Positions 35,039-44,142 of a stretch of DNA of 64,000 nt are shown one piece after another. Below the pieces are notes generated by a model that had not been told where the DNA came from, searched no databases, and was given only the letters and a program-made list of their open reading frames with translations. The position numbers were made by a program, and so were the translations under genes. The stretch is from the NCBI RefSeq assembly GCF_000419765.1, contig NZ_ATTQ01000010.1:186154-250153 (forward strand). Reading direction: 5' to 3'. Positions within the stretch are counted from its first letter, which is position 1. Each line of letters opens with the position of its first letter. This stretch comes from Rhizobium mongolense USDA 1844 (GTDB taxonomy: Bacteria > Pseudomonadota > Alphaproteobacteria > Rhizobiales > Rhizobiaceae).

Positions 35039-35899
35039 TCACAGTCCGTAGCGGCTCCACAATGCCTTTTCTTCCGCCGCTTCGACAAGTCCCGTCGCAA
35101 GACCTGATGCCAAGCCATCAATCGAGACGGGCGAGACACCGGGTATCCGCCGGCCGAAGAGGCTGCGGGCAGCGGTGACGAGCTGCAGTCTGGTTTTCGG
35201 GCCGTAGCGCCTCTTCAGTTCCTGGCGCATGTCGCCGAGGCTGTCGACGAGGCCGAGTTCGAGCCCGCGCGTGCCGCTCCAGAATAGGCCGGAAAAGACG
35301 GTTTCGTCATCCTTCAGTCTGCCGGCGCGGCGTTCGCGCACCATGGTGATGAAGACCTCGTGAATCTCGAGCTGAAGGGTCTTCAGATATTCGATGTCCT
35401 TCTCCTTTTCAGGCTGGAAGGGATCGAGGATGACCTTATTTTCGCCGGCCGTATAGACGCGGCGCTCGACGCCGATCTTCTTGAGGAGTTCGGGGAAGCC
35501 GAAGCCGCCGGAAACGACGCCGATCGAACCGACGATAGAGGTCGGGTCGGCAATGATTTCATCGCCGGCAAGCGCGATCATGTAGCCGCCGGAGGCCGCC
35601 ACATCCTCGACGAAGACCAGCACTTTCTTCTGCTTCTCACGGGCAAGCTCCCGGATGCGCGTGAAGATGAGCCGCGACTGAACTGGCGAACCACCCGGCG
35701 AATTGACGGCAATGGCAACAGCGGGAGCTTCCTTGTCAGAGAAGGCCTTTTCCAGCACCGGTGCGACGTTGGCGAGATTGAGTATCGGGCGGAACTGGCC
35801 GCCGCCGCTCATGATTGCGCCCTGAAGTCTGACGACCGGGATGATCACCCCTTCCTTGCGGAAACGCTTCGGTACCAGTTTTCTCAAAAATCCGGCCAT
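35039..35899 (-). CDS. S49 family signal peptide peptidase-like serine protease (SppA-type)
   Basis: A 286-residue SppA/SohB-like protein. The fold features VNSPGGSPVQSRLIFTRI, then VEDVAASGGYMIALAGDEI with the nucleophile serine, then IGVVSGGFGFPELLKKIG and the likely general-base lysine in TAGENKVILDPF. The N-terminus has a basic patch but no strong membrane helix, so it may be soluble or peripheral. SppA enzymes digest cleaved signal peptides. ATG 35899 fits the family. The small membrane protein gene follows. Confidence 0.87.
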   Translation of the reverse strand: MAGFLRKLVPKRFRKEGVIIPVVRLQGAIMSGGGQFRPILNLANVAPVLEKAFSDKEAPAVAIAVNSPGGSPVQSRLIFTRIRELAREKQKKVLVFVEDVAASGGYMIALAGDEIIADPTSIVGSIGVVSGGFGFPELLKKIGVERRVYTAGENKVILDPFQPEKEKDIEYLKTLQLEIHEVFITMVRERRAGRLKDDETVFSGLFWSGTRGLELGLVDSLGDMRQELKRRYGPKTRLQLVTAARSLFGRRIPGVSPVSIDGLASGLATGLVEAAEEKALWSRYGL

Positions 35900-35996
35900 T
35901 TCAAATCCTTCTCGCTCTCGGCATCGCAATCCATGTATGCAATGGAGCAGCAAACGCAATGGGCCACCTTCCCAACATGCATCCGATTTTCCATTT

Positions 35997-36024
35997 TGCG
36001 AATGACTTGCATTATCATTCTAAT
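35997..36024 (+). promoter_or_regulatory. Candidate Mur (manganese-responsive Fur-family) operator upstream of mntH
   Basis: AATGA-CTTGCATTA-TCATT (36001-36019) forms an inverted repeat within an AT-rich stretch. Fur-family Mur in rhizobia binds such sites to repress Mn uptake genes. It lies about 50-70 bases before the mntH start. Confidence 0.45.
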
Positions 36025-36070
36025 CGGGCATAGTGCACGGCATTGGTCCCACAAGCGGTAATCATATGTT

Positions 36071-37402
36071 TTGAATCGTACTCCAAAAGGTGGCTGGCGA
36101 CACGACCGCGAAGAAGCCTCGCTTTCAGACGTTTATCGCACGATCGGCACAGGCCGCCCGGGATCGAAACTCCGGCGGATTGCCGCCTTTGCCGGCCCTG
36201 GCTACATGGTCGCGGTCGGCTATATGGATCCCGGAAACTGGGCGACCTCGCTCGCCGGCGGCTCGAAATTCGGCTACGCGCTGCTGACTGTGGCACTGCT
36301 TTCGAACCTCATGGCGATCGTGCTGCAAGCGCTTTGCGCCCGGCTTGCCATCGCTTCTGGCCGCGATCTGGCGCAGGCCTGCCGGGACGCCTTCCCGAAA
36401 TTCGTTTCTGTACCGCTCTGGGCCTTTGCGGAAATCGCAATCATCGCAACGGACATTGCCGAGGTGATCGGCACCGCAATCGGCCTCAACCTGATCTTCG
36501 GCGTTCCTCTGGAACTCGGCGTGCTGATTACGGCGCTCGACGTTTTCCTTATCCTCTATCTGCAAAAGCTCGGCTTCCGCTGGATCGAAGCGTTCATCAT
36601 CACGCTGCTCGGCGTCATTGCGCTGTGCTTCGGCGTACAGATCTTCCTCGCCGACCCGCAGTGGGGCGCCGTCATCACGGGCTTCTTCCCGACGACGGAA
36701 ATCGTCAGCAACCCGGAAATGCTCTATCTGGCGCTCGGCATTCTCGGCGCGACCGTCATGCCACACAATCTCTATCTTCATTCCGGCATCGTGCAGACCC
36801 GCGCCTACGGCCACACAGTGCCGGAAAAACGGGAAGCGCTGACCTATGCGACGATCGACTCGACCTTTGCGCTCTGCTTTGCGCTGCTGATCAACGCCTC
36901 GATCCTGATCCTGGCCGCAGCCGCATTCAACGCCCACGGCCGGACGGACATCGTCGAACTCGGGGAGGCGCACTCGCTGCTGTCACCGCTGCTCGGGCTT
37001 GCAATCGCACCCACGCTTTTCGGCATCGCCCTGCTCTGTTGCGGCCTGAATTCGACCGTGACGGCGACGCTTGCGGGCCAGATCGTCATGGAAGGCTTCC
37101 TGAAGATCAAGCTTCAGCCATGGGTGCGCCGTCTGATCACCCGCGCCATCGCAATCGTGCCGGCAGCGATCGTGACGATCTGGTACGGCAACCAGGGCAC
37201 GGCACAATTGCTGATCCTGACGCAGGTCGTGCTTAGCCTGCAGCTTTCCTTCGCCGTCTTCCCGCTGGTGATGTTCACCGCCAGCAAGGCGAAGATGGGC
37301 GAGCTCGTCGCGCCGCGCTGGCTGAGCACTATTGCCTATGTGATCGCAGTGGTGATCGCCGGATTGAACATCAAGCTGCTTATCGACTTCGTGACCGGCT
37401 AA
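36071..37402 (+). CDS. mntH: Nramp family divalent metal (manganese) transporter
   Basis: A 443-residue proton-coupled transporter with about eleven membrane helices. The helix 1 metal motif is GYMDPGNWATSLAGGS (D-P-G-N), and the helix 6 motif is LGATVMPHNLYLHSG (M-P-H-N), both intact, so Mn/Fe transport is expected. The start is uncertain: TTG 36071 gives NRTPKGGWRHDRE, similar to rhizobial MntH N-termini, but no clear ribosome site is seen. A Mur-like box is upstream. Its 3' end overlaps the convergent methyltransferase gene by 23 bases. Confidence 0.93.
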   Translation: MNRTPKGGWRHDREEASLSDVYRTIGTGRPGSKLRRIAAFAGPGYMVAVGYMDPGNWATSLAGGSKFGYALLTVALLSNLMAIVLQALCARLAIASGRDLAQACRDAFPKFVSVPLWAFAEIAIIATDIAEVIGTAIGLNLIFGVPLELGVLITALDVFLILYLQKLGFRWIEAFIITLLGVIALCFGVQIFLADPQWGAVITGFFPTTEIVSNPEMLYLALGILGATVMPHNLYLHSGIVQTRAYGHTVPEKREALTYATIDSTFALCFALLINASILILAAAAFNAHGRTDIVELGEAHSLLSPLLGLAIAPTLFGIALLCCGLNSTVTATLAGQIVMEGFLKIKLQPWVRRLITRAIAIVPAAIVTIWYGNQGTAQLLILTQVVLSLQLSFAVFPLVMFTASKAKMGELVAPRWLSTIAYVIAVVIAGLNIKLLIDFVTG

Positions 37403-38171
37403 GCCTTGCATAGGCCGCGCGGCCATTGTTCAGATCGTCGACGAAGGGGGAGAATTTATGCGTTCCTTCTTCGTGCATGATAAGGGGTGCGCGCAATGAA
37501 AGCCGCGCCCGCGACCCCTTGATCGCCGTCACCAGGATGCGGACGGCATTCTCACCTTTGCGCGGATGGATGGCGGTAATCTCGATGCCGCCGAAGCGCC
37601 TGCCGCAGCCGGTGATGATGTCGGCGATCGATTCCGGCCGCGCAATCAGCGACAATTGCCCGCCGGGGATCATGATCGCGCCGGCGGTACGAATCCACCT
37701 TTCGAAAAGACCATCCGTCATCGCATGCGCTTCAGCCTTCAGTGCATCCGGCGTTCGCCGGTCAGCCGCGTCGTTGAAAGGCGGGTTCATGATGACATGA
37801 TGGAAGACCTCGTCGGCAAGGCCTGCGTCGTTGCGCGCCTTTGCCGTGAGCGTCACATCCGCCTCGACGACCGAAACGCGACCGGCCACATGGGCGTTTT
37901 CCGGCAAGGCCATGCTTCGGCGGGCATAATCGGCCATTTCCGAAGAGCGTTCGAAAAGCACGGCCTGCGCCTTCTGCAGCCGGCAGACCACGGCCAGTCC
38001 GGCAGCACCGGCGCCGGCGCCAAGATCGGCAACCTTGATTGCACGGTCATCGGCAACGAGTGCTGCGAGCAGCATGGCATCCATGCCCGAACGGTGCCCC
38101 CTGCCCTTCGGCTGGACGATGTAAAAGCCGCCGCGATGGAAGGCATCGATCGTGTCGGAAGCGCCGTTCAT
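37380..38171 (-). CDS. TrmN6-like tRNA1(Val) adenine-N6 methyltransferase family protein
   Basis: A 263-residue SAM-dependent N6-adenine methyltransferase. It has QPKGRGHRSGMDAMLLAA, SAM motif VADLGAGAGAAGLAV, and the catalytic N6 motif MNPPFND; GGQLSLIARPE follows. The E. coli relative modifies A37 of tRNA1(Val). The basic C-terminal tail (RAAYARLSRSRSR) could bind RNA. It begins 7 bases after the DUF2007 gene, so the pair is an operon. Target RNA is inferred only. Confidence 0.82.
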   Translation of the reverse strand: MNGASDTIDAFHRGGFYIVQPKGRGHRSGMDAMLLAALVADDRAIKVADLGAGAGAAGLAVVCRLQKAQAVLFERSSEMADYARRSMALPENAHVAGRVSVVEADVTLTAKARNDAGLADEVFHHVIMNPPFNDAADRRTPDALKAEAHAMTDGLFERWIRTAGAIMIPGGQLSLIARPESIADIITGCGRRFGGIEITAIHPRKGENAVRILVTAIKGSRARLSLRAPLIMHEEGTHKFSPFVDDLNNGRAAYARLSRSRSR

Positions 38172-38178
38172 GGCCACA

Positions 38179-38406
38179 TCATTTCGCGATACGCAATTCG
38201 CCGGCGAGACCGGCATCCGTCAGGATGCGGCGAGCCTGATCGGCTCGCTCCTCCTCGACGAGCAGACGGCGCGGCAGCATGCCGAGCGAGCCCTCAAGAA
38301 TGCTCATATCCTGATCCGCGACAAAGCAGTGAATTCCCGCATCCTTCAGAAGACTCTGCGCATAGGACAATAGAACAGGGTCATTGGCGCGGATAAGTTC
38401 ATGCAT
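38179..38406 (-). CDS. DUF2007 family small protein
   Basis: A 75-residue protein with the DUF2007 layout: ELIRANDPVLLSYAQSLLKDAGI at the N-terminus and RRLLVEEERADQARRILTDAGL at the end, a ferredoxin-like beta-alpha-beta fold also named putative signal transducing protein. Function unknown. It leads a two-gene unit with the TrmN6-like methyltransferase and is divergent from the polyprenyl synthase gene. Confidence 0.85.
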   Translation of the reverse strand: MHELIRANDPVLLSYAQSLLKDAGIHCFVADQDMSILEGSLGMLPRRLLVEEERADQARRILTDAGLAGELRIAK

Positions 38407-38514
38407 TTGCGGTCAATTCCCTTTCAATTCTGTGTTGCGCGACAATTCACCCCTTGCCGCTTCAATCGCCCCTTTCTATTGTCAATCCCACAGAATGAAC
38501 AGGAGTCCGGGTCG

Positions 38515-39531
38515 TTGGGCGTGGTCATACCGCTTGAAGAAAGCAAAAACAAACTGGCATCCGTCAAGCCGCTGGTCGATTTGACACGGGCGGACATGGA
38601 GCGGGTCAACCAGCTTATCCTTTCGAAGGCCGGTTCCGACGTGCAGATGATTCCGGAGGTCGCAAATCACCTGATCTCTTCCGGCGGCAAGCGCCTGCGC
38701 CCAATGCTGACGCTCGCATCGGCCTGTCTCTTCGACTATAGAGGCGAAAACCATGTCAAGCTCGCGACCAGCGTCGAGTTCATGCACACGGCAACGCTGC
38801 TGCATGACGACGTCGTCGACGAAAGCGATCTACGCCGCGGCAAATCAACAGCGCGCACGATCTGGGGCAACCAGGCGAGCGTTCTCGTTGGCGATTTCCT
38901 GCTCGGTCAGGCCTTCCGCATGATGGTGGATGTCGGCTCACTCGATGCGCTCGATGTCCTTTCGTCGGCTGCCTGCGTCATTGCCGAAGGAGAAGTGCTG
39001 CAGCTTTCGGTCGCCAAGAACATGGAGACGACGGAGGACGACTATCTTTCCGTTATCCGGGCCAAGACGGCAGCACTCTTTGCCGCTGCTGCCGAAGTCG
39101 GCCCGATCGTCGCAGACGCCGGCAAATCAGGCCGCAATGCGCTGAAATCCTACGGCATGAATCTCGGCCTCGCCTTCCAGCTTGTCGATGACGCGCTGGA
39201 TTACGGCGGCAAGGCTGCGGATCTCGGCAAGAATGTCGGCGACGACTTCCGCGAAGGCAAGATCACGCTTCCCGTCATCCTCGCCTATCGCCGCGGAACG
39301 CAGGACGAGCGCGCCTTCTGGCGCGATGCGATCGAAGGCGGCAACAGCAGCGATGCCAACCTGGAAAAGGCCCTCGGCCTGATCACCAAATACGGCACGC
39401 TGAACGACACGATCTCGCGAGCCGTTCATTACGGCACGATCGCCCGCGACGCGCTGGCGCCGCTCCCCGAAACGGCCTGGAAATCGGCCCTCATGGAAGT
39501 GATCGATTTCTGCATCGAGCGGGTCAACTGA
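38515..39531 (+). CDS. ispB: Polyprenyl (octaprenyl-type) diphosphate synthase
   Basis: A 338-residue trans-prenyltransferase that makes the long isoprenoid chain of ubiquinone. Both aspartate-rich motifs are present: LLHDDVVDESDLRRG (first) and FQLVDDALDYGG (second); GGKRLRPMLTLA binds diphosphate. Small side chains before the first motif (FMHTATLLHDD) fit a long-chain product, but C8 versus C10 cannot be decided; many rhizobia make Q10. The start is TTG 38515 with AGGAG nine bases upstream; the upstream frame to 38401 is not family-like. Confidence 0.92.
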   Translation: MGVVIPLEESKNKLASVKPLVDLTRADMERVNQLILSKAGSDVQMIPEVANHLISSGGKRLRPMLTLASACLFDYRGENHVKLATSVEFMHTATLLHDDVVDESDLRRGKSTARTIWGNQASVLVGDFLLGQAFRMMVDVGSLDALDVLSSAACVIAEGEVLQLSVAKNMETTEDDYLSVIRAKTAALFAAAAEVGPIVADAGKSGRNALKSYGMNLGLAFQLVDDALDYGGKAADLGKNVGDDFREGKITLPVILAYRRGTQDERAFWRDAIEGGNSSDANLEKALGLITKYGTLNDTISRAVHYGTIARDALAPLPETAWKSALMEVIDFCIERVN

Positions 39532-39663
39532 TCAAAGGTCCTTGATCGCGGGCTGATTTTCTTGCAGGGCCGCTTCAAAAAAGCCATCCTATTGTGAATC
39601 AGTCTTTTCAACTGATTTCGCAGCCGGCCGGATGAATCGGCTGCCCTGATGAAAGGTTTTCTA

Positions 39664-41496
39664 ATGCGGCAGAGATATGCCATCCGTCTTCTTTCGAGCG
39701 CAGCGCTTGCAGCGGTCATTTCGCTCGGCGCGCTTGGCGGCGTGAATGCCGAAGAAGCGGCCAAGACGGACGATGCCAGCAGGAACGTGATCTTCGACCC
39801 GGATACGGTCGGTACTTTCGCAGGCGCATTTCTCGCTGCCCGCACGGCCGATGTCGATCACGACTACAAGACGGCGATCGAGCTCTACAAGAAGGCCCTC
39901 CAGATCGAGCCGGGCAACCCGGAGATCCGCCAGCGCCTGATGATCTCGCTGCTTTTGAACGGCAATATCGAAGATGGCGTGAAATATGCCAACGACCTGA
40001 AGAAGGATCCTTCCGTCGAGCGCATCACCACCGTCGTGCGCAGCATGGACGCGATGCGCCGCGGCGAGTTCAAGACCGCCGAAGCGATCCTGAAATATGA
40101 CGGCCCGAACGACCTCGACCGCATGATGAACGACCTTTTGCTCGCCTGGGCGCGCGCCGGCGCCGGTCGCAACAAGGAAGCTCTTTCGATGGTCGAGAAG
40201 ATGAAGGGCCCGGAATGGTTCGGCATCTTCCAGAACTATCATGCGGGCGCAATTGCGATCGTAACCGGCAACGTGGCGGCCGCGCGCAGACATCTGAACG
40301 ATGCGGTGCTTGACAAGGATGGCGGCGCGACCGCACCCGACACCTTCATGCGCGCTGTCATGGCGCTTGCCCGCCTCGAAGCATCCCAAGGCAATAAGCA
40401 GAAGGCGCTCGACGCGATCTCGGTCGGCGACAACATGCTGCCGAACTATGCGCCGCTGAATGCGCTGCGCCAGAGCATCGAGAAGGGCGAAAAGCCGGAA
40501 CAGCAGGTGCGCAACGCCGCGCAGGGCGCTGCCGCCGTGCTTTTCTCCATCGGCAGCGCTTTGAACCGCGACGGCGCCGAAGACATCGTCTCGCTCTATC
40601 TGCAGACGGCCAATACGCTTGACCCGAACAGCGCCGATACGCTGGTCCTTCTCGGCGGCATTGCTGAAAAGCAGGAACAGACGGACCGCGCCATCGAATT
40701 CTACAGGCGCGTGCCGGAAAACTCGCCAATGCGACGCATCTCCGAGCTTCAGCTCGGCCTTGCCCTGGCACAGGGCGGCAAGACCGACGAGGCACGCAAA
40801 CACCTCAAGGCGCTGATCGTTTCTGACCCGAAGGACGTCCGCTCCTATCTTGCCTATGGCAGCGTGCTTTCCGACGCCAAGGATTATGCGGAAATGGCGG
40901 CGAATTACGACAAGGCGGTGGAGGTGATCGGCCCGCTGCCGCGCCGCGCCGACTGGACAGTCTTCTTCCAGCGCGGAATCGCCTATGAACGCCTGAAGAA
41001 GTGGGACCAGGCCGAGCCGAACTTCCGCAAAGCGCTCGACCTCAATCCGGATCAGCCGCAGGTTCTCAACTATCTCGGCTATTCATGGATCGACATGAAC
41101 CGCAACCTCGACGAAGGCCTGGCGATGATCAAGAAGGCCGTCGACCTGCGTCCGGACGACGGCTACATCATCGACTCGCTCGGCTGGGCCTATTACCGCC
41201 TGAACCGTTACGACGATGCAGTTGCCGAACTGGAAAAGGCCGCCGAGATCAAAGCCGGTGATGCGACGATCAACGACCATCTGGGCGACGCCTACTGGCG
41301 CGTCGGACGCAAGCTCGAGGCCGTTTATCAGTGGAACCGGGCGCTAAGTTCGGCGCCGGAAGAGACCGAGATTCCGAGAATCAAGGACAAGATCGCGAAC
41401 GGTCTGACGTCGGACAACGACGACGCCAAGGCGGCCGACAAGAAGCAGCCCGATCCGGCGCCTGTTACGCCGCCGCCGGCCGACAAGAAGTCCTGA
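39664..41496 (+). CDS. Tetratricopeptide repeat exported protein
   Basis: A 610-residue protein with a signal peptide (RYAIRLLSSAALAAVISLGALGGVNA) and many TPR units. Clear copies: DYKTAIELYKKALQIEPGNP near the N-terminus, KKWDQAEPNFRKALDLNPDQP, LDEGLAMIKKAVDLRPDDG and YDDAVAELEKAAEIKAGD towards the end. It ends with a low-complexity K/P/D-rich tail. It is probably a periplasmic or outer-membrane scaffold. ATG 39664 is preferred (AAAGG eight bases upstream) over 39649. ispE follows after 6 bases, indicating an operon. Confidence 0.88.
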   Translation: MRQRYAIRLLSSAALAAVISLGALGGVNAEEAAKTDDASRNVIFDPDTVGTFAGAFLAARTADVDHDYKTAIELYKKALQIEPGNPEIRQRLMISLLLNGNIEDGVKYANDLKKDPSVERITTVVRSMDAMRRGEFKTAEAILKYDGPNDLDRMMNDLLLAWARAGAGRNKEALSMVEKMKGPEWFGIFQNYHAGAIAIVTGNVAAARRHLNDAVLDKDGGATAPDTFMRAVMALARLEASQGNKQKALDAISVGDNMLPNYAPLNALRQSIEKGEKPEQQVRNAAQGAAAVLFSIGSALNRDGAEDIVSLYLQTANTLDPNSADTLVLLGGIAEKQEQTDRAIEFYRRVPENSPMRRISELQLGLALAQGGKTDEARKHLKALIVSDPKDVRSYLAYGSVLSDAKDYAEMAANYDKAVEVIGPLPRRADWTVFFQRGIAYERLKKWDQAEPNFRKALDLNPDQPQVLNYLGYSWIDMNRNLDEGLAMIKKAVDLRPDDGYIIDSLGWAYYRLNRYDDAVAELEKAAEIKAGDATINDHLGDAYWRVGRKLEAVYQWNRALSSAPEETEIPRIKDKIANGLTSDNDDAKAADKKQPDPAPVTPPPADKKS

Positions 41497-41502
41497 CGAC
41501 CC

Positions 41503-42390
41503 ATGCCTGATGCGGGCATGAGCGGCGGCTTCGCGGTTACCGAAGATGCTCTCGCTAAGATCAATCTTGCCCTTCACGTGACGGGCCAGAAAGCCGACGG
41601 CTATCATCTGCTGGACATGCTGGTGACCTTTGCCGGCCACGGTGACAGGCTGGGCTTTGCCGCTTCTTCATCGGACGAATTCACGATCAGCGGACGGTTC
41701 GGCCCCGCTCTCGACATCGAGTCCCGCAGCAATCTGGTGCTCAAGGCGCGTGACATGCTTCGGCAGGCAGCGCTGGCGCAGGGCGACCATGCACCGCCGG
41801 TCCATATCCATCTCGAAAAGAATCTTCCGATCGCCTCTGGTATCGGCGGCGGTTCCGCGGATGCGGCGGCCGCCCTTCGCGGCCTCATGCGGCTTTGGAG
41901 CCTCCGCCTGCCCGGCGGGAGGCTGTCAGCGATCGCTCTCAGACTTGGCGCCGACGTGCCCATGTGCCTTGCGAGCCGGCCGCTGATTGCGCGCGGGATT
42001 GGCGAACAGATCGAGCCCGTTGCCTTGCCCTCTTTTGCGATCGTGCTGGCCAATCCGCTGAAGGCGGTCTCGACGCCCGAGATATTCCGGCTGCTGATGG
42101 CGAAGAACAACCCGCCGCTTGCCTTGCGGGGCAGCGACTGGCTGGCGGCGATCGGGGCCAACCGGAACGATCTCGAGCTGCCTGCCCGCAAGCTTGTTCC
42201 CGAGATCGAAGATGTGTCGGCCGCATTGAAGGACGCAGGCGCAAGACTTGTCCGCATGTCCGGCTCCGGCGCAACCTGCTTCGGCATCTTCAGCTCGATT
42301 GAAACAGCCGGAGCGGCCGAGGCAAAGCTTCACAGAGAACGGCCGGACTGGTATTTCCAGGCGACGGAAACGCTTTCGGGAGACAGGTGA
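41503..42390 (+). CDS. ispE: 4-diphosphocytidyl-2-C-methyl-D-erythritol kinase
   Basis: A 295-residue GHMP kinase of the MEP isoprenoid pathway. Visible: AKINLALHVTGQKADGYHLLDMLV at the N-terminus, the ATP loop LPIASGIGGGSADAAAAL, and MSGSGATCFGIF at the C-terminus. These are the three GHMP motifs. Full length. It follows the TPR gene by 6 bases and its stop overlaps the moaB start (TGATG), so the three are co-transcribed. Confidence 0.95.
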   Translation: MPDAGMSGGFAVTEDALAKINLALHVTGQKADGYHLLDMLVTFAGHGDRLGFAASSSDEFTISGRFGPALDIESRSNLVLKARDMLRQAALAQGDHAPPVHIHLEKNLPIASGIGGGSADAAAALRGLMRLWSLRLPGGRLSAIALRLGADVPMCLASRPLIARGIGEQIEPVALPSFAIVLANPLKAVSTPEIFRLLMAKNNPPLALRGSDWLAAIGANRNDLELPARKLVPEIEDVSAALKDAGARLVRMSGSGATCFGIFSSIETAGAAEAKLHRERPDWYFQATETLSGDR

Positions 42391-42941
42391 TGGCAGGTAT
42401 CGACGAACAGCGGCCGTTCATTCCCGTCGGCATCGCCGTGCTGACGGTTTCGGACACGCGCACGCTAAAGAACGACAAATCCGGCGACACGCTTGTGGCG
42501 CGGATCGCCGAGGCCGGCCACAAGCTGATGGACCGCGCCATCGTGCGCGACGACAAGGCGGCCATCGCAGCCCAGGTCAACGCCTGGACGGAGACCCACG
42601 GCATCGACGTCGTGATCACCACCGGCGGCACTGGCTTGACCGGCCGCGATGTCACGCCCGAGGCGCTTGAGCCGCTTTTCGAGAAGCGCATGGACGGCTT
42701 CTCGGTGGTCTTCCACCGCCTCTCCTACGACAAGATCGGCACATCAACGATCCAATCACGGGCAACGGCAGGGGTTGCCAAGGCCACGTTCATCTTCGTG
42801 CTCCCGGGCTCGCCCGGCGCCTGCAAGGACGCCTGGGACGGCATCTTGAAGGCGCAGCTTGACTACCGCCACATGCCCTGCAATTTCGTGGAGATCATGC
42901 CGCGGCTCGACGAGCACATGAAGCGCGGCGTGGGGAAGTAG
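42390..42941 (+). CDS. moaB: Molybdenum cofactor biosynthesis protein B
   Basis: A 183-residue MoaB/MogA-family protein involved in molybdopterin maturation. The MPT-binding motif TTGGTGLTGRDVTPEAL is intact, as are VLTVSDTRTLKNDKSGD and FVLPGSPGACKDAWDGIL. ATG 42390 is preferred, with GGAG 8 bases upstream; a GTG three bases earlier is in frame. It is coupled to ispE. Molybdenum genes are otherwise absent from the window. Confidence 0.92.
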   Translation: MAGIDEQRPFIPVGIAVLTVSDTRTLKNDKSGDTLVARIAEAGHKLMDRAIVRDDKAAIAAQVNAWTETHGIDVVITTGGTGLTGRDVTPEALEPLFEKRMDGFSVVFHRLSYDKIGTSTIQSRATAGVAKATFIFVLPGSPGACKDAWDGILKAQLDYRHMPCNFVEIMPRLDEHMKRGVGK

Positions 42942-42986
42942 AAGGCGCGCTGCTGCCCGGCGCGCCATGGCAGCAGCCTGCGTTCG

Positions 42987-43301
42987 CTATGTATCCAAGC
43001 CCGGCAGAGTGGGTATCGTTTCCCAGCTGTCACCCGACAGCAGGAAGCAGCTGACGCCGTGAACATCCGTTATGATGAGTGTCCAGGTGCCGCTTTTGGC
43101 GGCATAGACCTCAAGAATGGCGTTCTGGTTGATCAGTCCGACCGCGGTGAGCTTTTCGGCAAAGTTCTGGTCAAGGAACTTGACGACCTCGGATCGGCCT
43201 GCGCAACTGCGCATCATCTGCGATGCTGCCGAATGCGGATGCGCGATCACCAATGTCGTCAATATGGCGGCCAGCAGGCCGCGGATCATATTGCGTTTCA
43301 T
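42987..43301 (-). CDS. Small exported hypothetical protein
   Basis: A 104-residue protein with a signal peptide (RNMIRGLLAAILTTLVIAHPHSAASQ). The mature part has two cysteines (RSCAGRSEVVKFL and GVSCFLLSGDSW), possibly one disulphide, and a beta-rich core (AILEVYAAKSGTWTLIITDV). An ideal ribosome site AAGGAGG precedes ATG 43301, so it is well expressed at least in potential. No function is recognised. Confidence 0.8.
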   Translation of the reverse strand: MKRNMIRGLLAAILTTLVIAHPHSAASQMMRSCAGRSEVVKFLDQNFAEKLTAVGLINQNAILEVYAAKSGTWTLIITDVHGVSCFLLSGDSWETIPTLPGLDT

Positions 43302-43486
43302 GACGCACCTCCTTTCGCCGGAAACCCGGCAGAAGAGGAGACTTCCGCTGTGACCTGTTCTGCCGTCCATCGGCATTCCATGGTCGGCCGCCAAGAAGCG
43401 GGGCGCTCGGGCGGCGCCATGGCTGAATTATAGCGCGAAATCGTATCGGGCGCCATCTTTAGCGCGAGTGCTGAAAAGTCTGCGCG

Positions 43487-44005
43487 CTATCGTGCGGCGC
43501 GGGCGACCCAGGAGGGAATCAGTTCGCTGGAAAGCTTGCGCAGCTTCTGCCCCTTGGCAAATTCCGAAAGGCGCATTCCGCTTCTTGCGGCGGCAATCGC
43601 GTGTTTCTTCGGCAGGAGAAGGCCGAGTTCCAGCGGCGGCAGCGACCGGCCTACCCGCTGGAAAAACGGGCGCTTGTATCCGCGCGAAGCGGTGAAACGC
43701 GCCGGAACTTTGTTGAGGGCGACATATTCGGCGATCTCGTCTATCCAACCAGTCTGCGGCCGGGCGCCAGGTTCGACGAAAAGTAGCCACTCGCCGCGGG
43801 CCGAGCGCAATACATCCTTGATATCCCATTGGGAATGGAACCGGCACCCAGCCGCGTCCGCCACCCTGGATGTACCGTCGCGCGAGCCGTGATCGAGCAC
43901 GACCACGTCGCTTACAAGCCCCTCGACTGCACCCGCCACCAGCACCGATAAAGTCTGCGCCAGCTCAGGTTCCTGATCCTGGCACTCCAGAACAACCGTC
44001 AACAT
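43487..44005 (-). CDS. Small family 2-like glycosyltransferase
   Basis: A 172-residue protein with a GT-A-like N-terminus: LTVVLECQDQEPELAQTLSVL, VVVLDHGSRDGTSRVADAAGC (in place of the usual V-D-x-S-x-D-G-T) and ARGEWLLFVEPGARPQTGWIDEI. It lacks the usual second half with the catalytic base, so it may be a short form or act with a partner. Substrates unknown. It is divergent from the radical SAM gene. Confidence 0.72.
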   Translation of the reverse strand: MLTVVLECQDQEPELAQTLSVLVAGAVEGLVSDVVVLDHGSRDGTSRVADAAGCRFHSQWDIKDVLRSARGEWLLFVEPGARPQTGWIDEIAEYVALNKVPARFTASRGYKRPFFQRVGRSLPPLELGLLLPKKHAIAAARSGMRLSEFAKGQKLRKLSSELIPSWVARAAR

Positions 44006-44142
44006 TGCCTATTTATAAAGCGCCGCACAAAAATTTACCAGCGTGACTTTCCTCATTTTGTTCTTGCATTGTTCTCTTTTTCTCGATAGGAATTTAATCA
44101 TCAAGACGGACGAAGGCAATGGCCTTGTCGCGGGAGAATCGG

